64,000 bases of DNA from positions 2,666,001 through 2,730,000 of the forward strand of contig CAVZUK010000003.1 in the NCBI GenBank assembly GCA_963778465.1, given 5' to 3'. A model generated the notes under the pieces. It saw only the letters and a program-made list of their open reading frames with translations. It was not told where the DNA came from and did no database searches. This DNA is from CAVZBW01 sp963778465. Its GTDB lineage: Bacteria > Actinomycetota > Acidimicrobiia > Acidimicrobiales > RAAP-2. Positions 40,596 to 50,400 of the stretch are shown in pieces (the first letter of the stretch is position 1; each line of letters starts with the position of its first letter). A program made the position numbers and the translations under genes.

Positions 40596-42923
40596 GTGAC
40601 CTCCGTGGGCCCTGCGTACCCAGACCTTGCCCGGCGGTCTCTCGACGAATTGGCGGCCGAGGCCCGCCAGCGGCGGGACGAAGCCTTTTCCAACCGCGTC
40701 ACCTTCTCGCCCAAGGTCTTCATCCCGCTCACGATGCTGTGCCGCGACCGCTGCGGCTACTGCACCTTCGCCAAGGCACCGGCGCGGCTCCCCTCCCCCT
40801 ACCTGACGCCGGAGGAGGTCCTCGAGATCGCGCGGGCTGGCCGGTCGGCCGGCTGCCACGAGGCGCTCTTCACCCTGGGGGAGCGACCGGAGGAGCGCTA
40901 CCCCTCGGCGCGCCGCTGGCTCGACGACCACGGCCACGCCTCGACCGTGCACTACCTGGCCGAGATGTGCCGACTCGTCATCGAGGAGACCGGTCTCCTC
41001 CCCCACGCCAACGCCGGAGCCCTCTACGAGGGAGAGCTGGCGGAGCTCCGTGCGGTCGCGGCCAGCCAGGGAATGATGATCGAGACGCTCGCGGAGGGGC
41101 TCGACGCCCACCGCGGCGCCCCCGACAAGGTGCCGGCGCGGCGACTCGCCACCCTGGAGGCGGCCGGACGCCTGGCGATCCCGTTCACGACGGGGATCCT
41201 CGTCGGGATCGGCGAGAGCCGGGAGGACCGGGTCGAAGCGCTGGAGGCCATCGCCGCCTCGCATCGCCGCCACGGCCACGTCCAGGAGGTGATCGTCCAG
41301 AACTTCCTGCCCAAACCGGGTACGGCCATGCACGCCCACGCTCCGTGCCCCCCGGACGAGCTGCGCTGGGCGATTGCGGTCGCTCGGATCCTCCTCCCGG
41401 ACGACGTGCACGTCCAGGCACCCCCCAACCTGAGCGATGACCTGGGGGGGTTGCTGCGGGCCGGCATCGACGACTGGGGTGGCGTCTCGCCCGTCACCGC
41501 CGACCACGTCAACCCCGAGCGGGCATGGCCTGCGCTCGACGTGCTGCGCGGCGCCACCGAGGCGGCCGGGCACACCCTGGCGCCACGCCTCACCGTGTAC
41601 CCCGGATGGTCCCGGGAGCCGGGCCGCTGGCTCGATCCGAGCGTGGCGACCCGTGTCTTGCAGGCGAGCGACGCGGAGGGCCTCGCTCGGGAGGGCGACT
41701 GGTGCTCGGGTGGCGAGGCCCCTCCGCCGCAGCTGCTCGGTGCCACCGTCGGGGGACCTCTCGCCGGCGTCGCTCCGCGCGCCCTGCCGGGGGGAGCCGT
41801 GGCCGAGGTCCTCGAGGGCGTGAGGATGGGTCAGGAGCTCGGCGAGGACGAGGTGGTCACCCTGTTCTCGGCCCGCGGTCCCGAGGTGGCGATGGTGGCG
41901 GGGCTCGCCGACCAGATGCGGAGGGACCTCGTGGGCGAGGAGGTCACCTTCGTCGCCAACCGCAACATCAACTACACGAACGTCTGCACCTTCAAGTGCC
42001 GCTTCTGCGCCTTCTCCAAGGGGCCTCTCTCGCTCAACCTGCGCGGTGCGCCCTACCTGCTCGAGCTCGACGAGCTGACCCGCCGGGTGCGGGAGGCCGA
42101 GCTCGTCGGTGCCACCGAGGTCTGCCTGCAGGGCGGCATCCATCCCGACTTCGACGGGGACTACTACCTCGAGGTCCTCCGCGCCGTGCGCGCCGGGTCG
42201 GAGTCCATCCACATCCACGCCTTCACCGCTCTCGAGGTCACCGAAGGGGCGCGCCGCAACGGCGAGGACCTGGCCTCCTACCTGAGGAGGCTCCAGGCGG
42301 CCGGCCTGAAGACCCTGCCGGGCACGGCGGCGGAGATCCTCGACGACGAGGTCCGGGCCGTCCTGTGCCCCGACAAGATCGACACCGAGGAGTGGCTGGA
42401 GGCTCATCGCACCGCACACTCCGTCGGGCTCCGCTCCAACGTCACCATCATGTTCGGCGCGGTCGAGGCGCCACGGTCCTGGGCCCGCCACCTGCTGCGC
42501 ACCCGGGCGCTGCAGCGGGAGACCGGTGGATTCACCGAGTTCGTCCCCCTCCCGTTCGTGCACATGGCGACGCCCATCTACCTCCAGGGACGTGCCCGCA
42601 AGGGCCCGACCTTCCGCGAGGCGCTGCTCATGCACTCGGTGGCACGGTTGGTGTACGGCACCGACATCTCGAACATCCAGGTGAGCTGGGTCAAGATGGG
42701 CGCGGAGGGGGCCCGGCAGGTCCTCCGTGGGGGTGCCAACGATCTGGGTGGGACGCTGATGGACGAGAACATCTCGCGCGCCGCGGGGGCCAGCCACGGC
42801 CAGCGCATGGATCGCCGGGACCTGGAGCTGATCGTCGAGCCGTTGGGGCGGCCGTTGGTGCAGCGCACGACCCTCTACGGGCGGGCGACGACCCGACAAG
42901 GGGCCCTGTCCACGAGCGGGTGA
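40596..42923 (+). CDS. fbiC: FbiC: fused CofG/CofH, 7,8-didemethyl-8-hydroxy-5-deazariboflavin (FO) synthase
   Basis: 775 residues holding two radical-SAM domains. The CofG half has Cys49, Cys53 and Cys56 (LCRDRCGYCTF); the CofH half has Cys464, Cys468 and Cys471 (VCTFKCRFCAF). Together they make FO, the chromophore of coenzyme F420, from tyrosine and a ribityl-diaminouracil. The fused form is typical of actinobacteria. GTG start 4 bp after the zwf stop; a second GTG three codons in is possible. It lies in an operon with pentose phosphate genes. Confidence 0.96.
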   Translation: MTSVGPAYPDLARRSLDELAAEARQRRDEAFSNRVTFSPKVFIPLTMLCRDRCGYCTFAKAPARLPSPYLTPEEVLEIARAGRSAGCHEALFTLGERPEERYPSARRWLDDHGHASTVHYLAEMCRLVIEETGLLPHANAGALYEGELAELRAVAASQGMMIETLAEGLDAHRGAPDKVPARRLATLEAAGRLAIPFTTGILVGIGESREDRVEALEAIAASHRRHGHVQEVIVQNFLPKPGTAMHAHAPCPPDELRWAIAVARILLPDDVHVQAPPNLSDDLGGLLRAGIDDWGGVSPVTADHVNPERAWPALDVLRGATEAAGHTLAPRLTVYPGWSREPGRWLDPSVATRVLQASDAEGLAREGDWCSGGEAPPPQLLGATVGGPLAGVAPRALPGGAVAEVLEGVRMGQELGEDEVVTLFSARGPEVAMVAGLADQMRRDLVGEEVTFVANRNINYTNVCTFKCRFCAFSKGPLSLNLRGAPYLLELDELTRRVREAELVGATEVCLQGGIHPDFDGDYYLEVLRAVRAGSESIHIHAFTALEVTEGARRNGEDLASYLRRLQAAGLKTLPGTAAEILDDEVRAVLCPDKIDTEEWLEAHRTAHSVGLRSNVTIMFGAVEAPRSWARHLLRTRALQRETGGFTEFVPLPFVHMATPIYLQGRARKGPTFREALLMHSVARLVYGTDISNIQVSWVKMGAEGARQVLRGGANDLGGTLMDENISRAAGASHGQRMDRRDLELIVEPLGRPLVQRTTLYGRATTRQGALSTSG

Positions 42924-43971
42924 CCGGGGCCGAGGCCAGCATCCCCTCCCCGGTCCCGCCCGATCACGGAGCCCTCGACCGCGCGCTCGCCGAGCTGGCT
43001 CCGACCCTGTCCCACCAGCGGGCCAACCTGCTGCGGTCGATGCTCGCCTCGGTGTGGGGGCTGGCCCACGACGACTTCGGCGTCGGCGACCTCAAGATCG
43101 TGGATGCCGCGCTGGCGGAGATGACCGAGGCGTTCCGCGTCTTCCGGCCCTACCGGTCGGTGCGCAAGATCACGATGTTCGGATCCGCCCGGACCCTACC
43201 GGAGGACCCGGTCTACCTTCTGGCCCGGGACGTGGCGGCACACCTCGCGCAGGGGGGCTGGATGGTGGTGACCGGCGCGGGGCCCGGCATCATGGCGGCC
43301 GGCATCGAGGGCGCGGGGCGGAGCAGGCGTTCGGCGTCAACATCCGGCTGCCCTTCGAGGGTGGTGCCAACACCTTCATCGCCCAGGACCCGAAGCTGGT
43401 GGAGATGCGGTACTTCTTCACCCGCAAGCTCCTGCTCATCAAGGAGTCCGACGCCTACGTCTTCCTCCCCGGCGGGTTCGGCACGCAGGACGAGTGCTAC
43501 GAGGTCCTCACCCTGCTGCAGACGGGCAAGGCCGAGCCGGCGCCGGTCGTGCTCGTCGAGACGCCGGGCGGGACCTACTGGCGCCAGTGGGTGCATTTCC
43601 TCGAGCACGAGGCCGTGGGGCACGGCTACGTCTCGCCCGACGACCTGGCCCTGCTGCGCATCGCCACCACGGTGGACGACGCCGCCCGGGAGATCTTCGG
43701 CTTCTACCGCAACTACCACTCCTGCCGCTGGGTCGGGGACCTGCTCGTCATCCGGCTACGGCGCGAGCCGACCGCCGCCGAGCTCGACGACCTCAACCGG
43801 CAGTTTGGCGACCTCGCAGCACAGGGGCCGATCCGGCAGACCTCGGCCCTGGCGCCGGAGCGCTCCGGCAACGACCACGTCGACCTCCCGAGGATCGCCC
43901 TGCGCTTCGACAAGACGCACTACGGCAGGCTCCGGTTGATGATCGACGCCATCAATCGGTGGGCGGACTGA
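42920..43971 (+). pseudogene. LOG-family (TIGR00730-like) protein gene with single-base frame break
   Basis: Two frames together encode one about 350-residue LOG/lysine-decarboxylase-like Rossmann protein. The first (GTG at 42920, overlapping the fbiC stop) reads through VTGAGPGIMAAGIEGAGR; the second continues EQAFGVNIRLPFEGG to PGGFGTQDE (PGGxGTxxE phosphoribohydrolase motif) and ends at 43971. Joining them needs one extra base near 43321, where CGGAG would be CGGGAG. Intact homologues cleave nucleoside 5'-monophosphates or act in cytokinin-type activation. The C-terminal 105 residues extend beyond the usual LOG core. Lesion or sequence error cannot be told apart here. Confidence 0.75.
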
Positions 43972-44158
43972 GGATCTCGACCGCACGCTCGACGGCCCGG
44001 CGGGCGCGGTTGATCCTTCGCTCCTCCGCGACCGCGGCGTCGACCTCGGCCCGGTCGCCGTCGGAGGCCGCCCGGAGGCGCTCCATCGCCAGCTCGACCA
44101 GCCGCTCGGCCAGGGACGACAGCTCGGCCGCCACATCCTCGAGCTCGGCCTCGCTCAT
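43952..44158 (-). CDS. Small coiled-coil protein
   Basis: 68 residues, Ala/Glu/Arg-rich with heptad-like periodicity (ELEDVAAELSSLAERLVELAMERLRAA...). Predicted single long helix or helical hairpin. It lies 15 bp downstream of the acyl-CoA ligase gene and its 3' end overlaps the convergent LOG gene by 20 bp. Not recognised; the clean start and ribosome-like GAGG upstream support it. Confidence 0.55.
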   Translation of the reverse strand: MSEAELEDVAAELSSLAERLVELAMERLRAASDGDRAEVDAAVAEERRINRARRAVERAVEILSPPTD

Positions 44159-44173
44159 CGACGGACGGGAACC

Positions 44174-45796
44174 TCAGGCCGGCGGGAGCTCGACGACCCG
44201 CACCTCGAGCTGGCCGTCGGCCTCGAGCGCGCGGAGCACCTTCTTGTCGAACTTCCCCACGGAGGTCTTGGGGACGGCTTCGATGAAGCACCAGCGCTCG
44301 GGAAGCCACCAACGGGCCACCCGGCCCCGAAGGTGCTCGAGCAGCTCCGCCTCGCTGACCGAGGCACCCTCGGAGGGGACGACGCACACGAGCGGACGTT
44401 CCTGCCATCGGGGATCGGCGACGGCGATGACGGCGGCCTCGAACACGGCGGGATGGTCCATCACGGCGCTCTCGAGCTCGACGGAGGAGATCCATTCCCC
44501 GCCGGACTTGATCACGTCCTTGGTGCGGTCGGTGATCTGCATGTAGCCCAGGCGATCGAGGGTCCCGACGTCCCCGGTGCGCAGCCAGCCGTCGTGGAAC
44601 CGGTCGCCGGAGTCGTCCTTGTAGTAGGCCGACGTGACCCACGGTCCGCGCACCTCGAACTCCCCCACGGACTCCGCGTCGGCCGGCAACGTGGATCCAT
44701 CCGGCGCCACGATCCGGGCCTCGACCCCGCAGCCGATCCTTCCGGCCTTGGTGCGGTAGTCGAGCGCCTCTTCCGGAGGGCACCCTCGCGGCGGGTGCGC
44801 CACCGCGGCCATGGGGCTCGTCTCCGTCATCCCCCAGCCCTGGAGCAGCTCGATACCGATGGCGTCGAAGGCCTCGAAGAGGCTGCGCGGCGCCGCGGCC
44901 CCCCCGGTCATCAGCGTGCGCAACGAGGAGAGGGGGCTCGGGTCGTCGGCGACCACCCTCAGCAGGTCGTTCCAGATCGTCGGGACCCCGCACGCCAGCG
45001 TGACACGCTGGTCGGCGATGGTGCGGGCGAGACGCTCGCCCTGCAGGAACTGCTGGGGCATGACGATGTCGGCTCCGGTGGTGAAGGCGCCGTAGGGAAC
45101 GCCCCAGGCGTTGGCATGGAACATGGGCACGACAACGAGGACCCGGTCGGATTCGGTGACCGGGAGGGCGTAGGGGGCGTTCTGGGCCATGGTGTGGAGG
45201 TAGGTCGACCGGTGGCTGTACACGACCCCCTTGGGGTTGCCGGTCGTCCCGCTCGTGTAGCACATGGCCGCGGCGGACCGCTCGTCCAGGTCCGGCCAGT
45301 CGAAGCCCGGCTCCTCGGAGGAGATCAGCTCCTCGTAGGAGAGGGCTTCGGCGAAGGGTCCGCGGTCGCCCGTTCCGACGACGATGAAGGTCTCGACCGA
45401 CTTGAGCTCGTCCGCGACTCGAGCGAGCAGGGGGACCAGAGAGTCGTCCACGACGATGACCCGGTCCTCCGCGTGGTTCACGACGTACGCGAGCTGCTCG
45501 GGGAAGAGCCGGATGTTCAAGGTGTGGAGCACGGAGCCCATGGAGGGTACGGCGAGATAGGCCTCCAGGTGGGACTGGCTGTTCCAGCTGAACGTGCCCA
45601 CCCGGTCCCCTCGCTCGAGACCAAGGCGCTGGAGCGCTGCGGCGAGTCGCTCGGCCCGCTCCGCCACGTCGGCGAAGCTGGCCGTGCGGTAGCCCTCGGC
45701 CTCGACGGTGACCACCGTGCTGTCGGGGTGGACCGCACGCCCGTACCGGAGGATCTTGCTCACGAGGAGCGGAGCGTCTTGCATGGTGCTGAGCAC
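44174..45796 (-). CDS. AMP-forming long-chain acyl-CoA ligase
   Basis: 540 residues, ANL superfamily. P-loop MCYTSGTTGNPKGVVYSH, A5 GWGMTETSP, A7 GWLRTGDVGTLDRLGY, A8 region TKDVIKSGGEWIS and catalytic Lys in KTSVGKFDKK are all intact. NILRF-like LHTLNIRLFPEQL is typical of fatty-acyl/alkyl-CoA ligases. Chain length cannot be assigned. GTG at 45796 chosen because AAGGGGGAA lies just upstream; ATG at 45784 is the alternative. It follows gltD by 74 bp on the same strand. Confidence 0.9.
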   Translation of the reverse strand: MLSTMQDAPLLVSKILRYGRAVHPDSTVVTVEAEGYRTASFADVAERAERLAAALQRLGLERGDRVGTFSWNSQSHLEAYLAVPSMGSVLHTLNIRLFPEQLAYVVNHAEDRVIVVDDSLVPLLARVADELKSVETFIVVGTGDRGPFAEALSYEELISSEEPGFDWPDLDERSAAAMCYTSGTTGNPKGVVYSHRSTYLHTMAQNAPYALPVTESDRVLVVVPMFHANAWGVPYGAFTTGADIVMPQQFLQGERLARTIADQRVTLACGVPTIWNDLLRVVADDPSPLSSLRTLMTGGAAAPRSLFEAFDAIGIELLQGWGMTETSPMAAVAHPPRGCPPEEALDYRTKAGRIGCGVEARIVAPDGSTLPADAESVGEFEVRGPWVTSAYYKDDSGDRFHDGWLRTGDVGTLDRLGYMQITDRTKDVIKSGGEWISSVELESAVMDHPAVFEAAVIAVADPRWQERPLVCVVPSEGASVSEAELLEHLRGRVARWWLPERWCFIEAVPKTSVGKFDKKVLRALEADGQLEVRVVELPPA

Positions 45797-45870
45797 GGAT
45801 TCCCCCTTGCCGTCTCGAGCCGAACCATCCACCAGCCCCACCTCGCCGGGCGGGGCGATACTCAGCGTAC

Positions 45871-47418
45871 TCAGCGGAAGGCCAGCTGGCCCGGGGTGAT
45901 CGGGGCGGGAAGCGCCGTTCCCCCCATGAGCCACGCGTCCACCGCCGCGGCCGCCGAGCGACCCTCCGCGATGGCCCACACGATGAGGCTCTGGCCCCGC
46001 GTCATGTCGCCGCAGACGAAGACGCCCTCGACGTTCGTGCTCCAGCGCGCGTCGGCGGCCACCGATCCACGCGGGTCGAGGCCGAGCCCGAGCTCCCCTA
46101 CCGGTCCGTTGGCCTCCGCCCCGGAAAACCCGAGCGCCAGGAGGACGAGCTCGCACTCCACCGTGAACTCGCTCCCGGGAATGGGATCGAAGCTGGGTCG
46201 GCCGTCGACGGTCGACGCGACGACCTCGTGGCCCCGCAGCGCCTTGAGCGTCCCGTTCCCGTCGGCCACGAACTCCGTCGTGGCCACCGCGTACAGGCGC
46301 TTGCCGCCCTCCTCGTGGGCCCCCGAGGAGCGGAAGATGAGCGGCCAGGTGGGCCACGGGTTGTCCGAGGGCCGGTCCTCCGGGGGCCTCGGCAGGATCT
46401 CGAGCTGGTGGACGGACCGGGCGCCCTGCCGGTGCGCGGTGCCCAGGCAGTCGGCCCCGGTGTCCCCGCCGCCGATGATGACCACGTTCTTTCCGTTCGC
46501 GTCGATCGGCGAGCGGGCCAGCGCGCCTTCCTGGACGAGGTTGGCGCGCTTCAGGTACTCCATGGCGAAATGGATCCCGTCGAGCTCGCGGCCGGGGATC
46601 GGCAGGTCCCGCGGCTGGGTGGCCCCGCAGGCCAGGACCGTGGCGTCGAAGCGCTCGCTCAGCGTGCGGGCCGAGAGGACTTCGACGTCGGGCGCGCACG
46701 CCGCGCCGAGCCCGCGCTCGAGGCCCGGATCGACCGGAGCGGTCTCCTTCACGCCCGACGGCGAGAGGCCGACCGAGGCTCCGCAGCGGAACTCGATGCC
46801 CTCGAGGCGCATCTGGTCGAGCCGGCGGTCGAGCACGCGCTTTTCCATCTTGAATTCCGGTATCCCGTAGCGCAGGAGCCCGCCGGGACGCTCGGCCCGC
46901 TCGAAGACGACCACGTCGTGGCCGGAGCGGGCCAACTGCTGGGCGCACGCCAGGCCGGCGGGACCGGAGCCGACGACGGCCACCCTCTTACCGGTGCGCT
47001 CCCGGGGCACGACCGGCCGCACCCAGCCCTCGTCGAAGGCGCGGTCGATGATCTCGACCTCGACCTGCTTGATGGTGACGGGAGGAGCGCTGATGCCGAG
47101 GACGCAGGCCCCCTCGCACGGTGCCGGGCAGAGGCGGCCCGTGAACTCGGGGAAGTTGTTGGTGGCGTGAAGGCGCTCGATGGCGTCGGACCAGTCGCCC
47201 CGGTAGACGAGGTCGTTCCACTCGGGGATGAGGTTGCCGAGCGGGCAACCCTCGTGGCAGAAGGGGATCCCGCAGTCCATGCACCGGGCGCCCTGTTGGC
47301 GGATCGACTCTTCGTCGAACGTCTCGTAGAGCTCGCGCCAGTCGCGGAGGCGGACCGGCACCGGGCGGCGCCGCGGCAGCTCCCGGTCGAAGTCCATGAA
47401 GCCCGTCGGCTTACCCAT
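45871..47418 (-). CDS. gltD: Glutamate synthase small subunit
   Basis: 515 residues. An N-terminal double [4Fe-4S] ferredoxin-like domain has Cys46, Cys49, Cys54 and Cys58 (RCMDCGIPFCHEGC) and a second group LCPAPCEGAC. Two FAD/NADPH Rossmann motifs follow: VVGSGPAGLACAQQ (about 150) and IGGGDTGADC (about 300). It passes electrons from NADPH to GltB. Its start overlaps the gltB stop by 8 nt. Confidence 0.96.
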   Translation of the reverse strand: MGKPTGFMDFDRELPRRRPVPVRLRDWRELYETFDEESIRQQGARCMDCGIPFCHEGCPLGNLIPEWNDLVYRGDWSDAIERLHATNNFPEFTGRLCPAPCEGACVLGISAPPVTIKQVEVEIIDRAFDEGWVRPVVPRERTGKRVAVVGSGPAGLACAQQLARSGHDVVVFERAERPGGLLRYGIPEFKMEKRVLDRRLDQMRLEGIEFRCGASVGLSPSGVKETAPVDPGLERGLGAACAPDVEVLSARTLSERFDATVLACGATQPRDLPIPGRELDGIHFAMEYLKRANLVQEGALARSPIDANGKNVVIIGGGDTGADCLGTAHRQGARSVHQLEILPRPPEDRPSDNPWPTWPLIFRSSGAHEEGGKRLYAVATTEFVADGNGTLKALRGHEVVASTVDGRPSFDPIPGSEFTVECELVLLALGFSGAEANGPVGELGLGLDPRGSVAADARWSTNVEGVFVCGDMTRGQSLIVWAIAEGRSAAAAVDAWLMGGTALPAPITPGQLAFR

Positions 47419-50400
47419 GGGAGGCCGCCATCACTGCCGCCTCGACGGACTCGCCCTGGGCAATGGCCCGCTCGGTGGCTTCCATCACCCGCCGGAAGTC
47501 GCGGGGCACGACCTTGACCATCTCCTGGACCGCTTGGTCCCAGTCGGCCAGCAGGCGCTCGGCCACCGCGGACCCCGTCTCCCGGAGGTGTTGCTCGACC
47601 ACCTCGGCCAGCCAGGATCGGTCCTCGTGGTCGAGGGGTTCGACGTCGACCAGCTCGGGGTTGTAGCGGTCCCCAAAGCTGCGCTCGGGGTCGTAGATGA
47701 AAGCCAGGCCACCCGACATGCCGGCGCCGAAGTTCCTTCCCGTCGGGCCGAGCACGACCACCCGCCCGCCCGTCATGTACTCGCAGCCGTGGTCGCCCAC
47801 TCCTTCGACGACGGCGAGCGCCCCCGAGTTGCGGACGCAGAACCGCTCCCCCACCTGTCCCCGCAGGAAGGCGCTCCCCGCGGTGGCGCCGTAGAGGATG
47901 ACGTTGCCCGCCACGATCTGGTCCTCCGCCTCGAAGGGCGACGCCTCGGGCGGCCGGACGACGAGGTGCCCTCCGGACAGGCCCTTGCCGAGGTAGTCGT
48001 TGGCGTCACCCACGAGCCGCATGGTCACCCCCCGGGGCACGAAGGCGCCGAAGCTCTGTCCCGCAGAGCCATGGAAGGTGAGGTCGATGGTCCCGGGCTC
48101 GAGTCCCTGGCCGCCGTGGCGGCGGGTGATCTCGTAGCCGAGCAGGGTGCCGACGGTGCGGTCGACGTTGCTGATGTCGACGGAGAGGCGGACCGGCGTC
48201 CCGTCCTCGATCGCCGGGCGGCACGCCTCGAGGAAGCGCTGATCGAGCGCCCGGTCGAGACCGTGGTCCTGCTCGCGCACGCAGCGCCGGGTGTCGCCGT
48301 AGGGGGCGTCGGGGACGACGAGGATCGGGCTCAGGTCGAGACCCTCGGCCTTCCAGTGGTCGACCGCCCGCGCGGTGTCCAGCAGGTCGACCCGGCCGAT
48401 CGCCTCGTCCAGGGAACGCAGGCCGAGGCAAGCCAGCAGCTCTCGCACCTCCTCGGCGATGTACTCGAAGAACGTGGTGACGAATTCCGGCTTCCCGTTG
48501 AAGCGCTGTCGCAGCTCGGGATTCTGGGTCGCGATCCCGACCGGGCACGTGTCGAGATGGCAGACCCGCATCATGATGCAGCCCGACACCACCAGGGGTG
48601 CGGTCGCGAACCCGTACTCCTCCGCCCCGAGCAGGGCGCCGATGATCACGTCGCGCCCCGTCTTCATCTGACCGTCCACCTGGACCACGATCCGGTCGCG
48701 CAGCCCGTTGGCCATGAGGGTCTGCTGGGTCTCCGCGAGGCCGAGCTCCCAGGGGATGCCGGCGTGCTTGATCGACGTCATCGGCGCGGCGCCGGTCCCG
48801 CCGTCGTGACCCGAGATGAGCACGACGTCCGAGCGGGCCTTGGCGACGCCCGCGGCCACCGTGCCGACCCCGACCTCGGCCACGAGCTTGACGTGCACCC
48901 TGGCCCGCGGGTTGGCGGACTTGAGGTCGTGGATGAGCTGCGCGATGTCCTCGATCGAGTAGATGTCGTGATGCGGGGGTGGTGAGATGAGGCCGACGCC
49001 CGGGGTGGAGGAGCGGGTCCTCGCGATCCACGGGTACACCTTGGTGCCGGGCAGTTGGCCGCCCTCGCCGGGCTTGGCCCCCTGGGAGATCTTGATCTGG
49101 AGGTCGTCCGAGTTGACGAGGTACTCGCTCGTCACGCCGAAGCGGCCGGAGGCGACCTGCTTGATGGCGCTGCGTCGCAGGTCGCCGTTCGCGTCGGGCA
49201 CGAACCGCTCCGCGTCCTCCCCTCCCTCGCCCGTGTTGGAACGGCCGCCGATGCGGTTCATCGCGATGGCCAGGTTCTCGTGGGCCTCGGCCGAGATCGA
49301 CCCGTAGGACATGGCGCCGGTCGAGAAGCGGCGCATGATCGACGAGGCCGGCTCCACCTCATCGATGGGGATCCGGCGTTCGGGCGCCGCCTTGAGCCGG
49401 AGCAGGCCCCGCAGGGTGGCACGGTGCTCGGACTGCTCGTCGACGGCCTGGGTGTACTCCTTGAAGATCTTGTAGCTGCGAGTGCGGGTGCCGTGCTGGA
49501 GCTTGAAGACCGTGCGGGGGGTGAAGAGGTGCAGCTCGCCCTCCCGCCGCCACTGGTACTCGCCGCCCACCTCGAGCTCGCGGTGGGCGCGCTCGGTCGG
49601 GCGGTCCAGGTGGGCGAGGTGATGGCGCTCGGCGACCTCGGCGGCGATGACGTCGAGCCCCACGCCGCCGATCCGGCTGGTCGTGCCGGTGAAGTACTCG
49701 TCGACGACATCGCGATCGAGGCCCACGGCCTCGAAGACCTGGGCACCGTTGTAGGAGGAGATCGTCGAGATCCCCATCTTCGACATGATCTTGAGGACGC
49801 CCTTGGAGGCGGCCTTGACGTAGTTGCGGTGTCCCTGCCGAGGCGTGATCCCCTCGAGCTGGCCGCTCGCGATCATGTCGTCGATGCTCTCGAAGGCCAG
49901 GTACGGATTGACGGCGGCGGCGCCGTAGCCCAGCAACAGTGCGACGTGGTGCACCTCGCGTGCGTCTCCGGATTCCACGACGAGTCCCACTCTCGTGCGC
50001 TCCTTCTCTCGCACCAGGTGATGGTGGACGGCGGAGACGAGGAGCAGCGAGGGGATGGGTGCCAGCTCGGTCGTGGAGTTGCGGTCGGAGAGCACGATGA
50101 TGTTGGCGCCGTCCTCGATCGCGTCCGACACCCGGCGGCGGATCTGGTCGATCGCCTGGGCCAGCGCTCGGCCGCCCTCCGGTGTCGGTGATCCCGCCCG
50201 GCCCGCGGCGCCAACGGGAAAGAGCCCGTCCACCGCGAAGGCCTTGAATCCCGGCGTCTCCCCGTACTCGTTGACGTAGAGCAGCTTGGCCAGGTCGTCG
50301 CGATCGATGACGGGGCGCGGGAGGATGATCTGGTGGGCATCCCCGGCCAGCTGGTCGAGCAGGTTGTCCTCGGGCCCGACGACGCCGTCCATGGAGGTGA

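Noticed and set aside
37817..40732. 971-residue minus-strand open frame over tal and zwf
   Set aside because: Antisense shadow of two clear enzymes; composition is that of an out-of-frame GC-rich strand.
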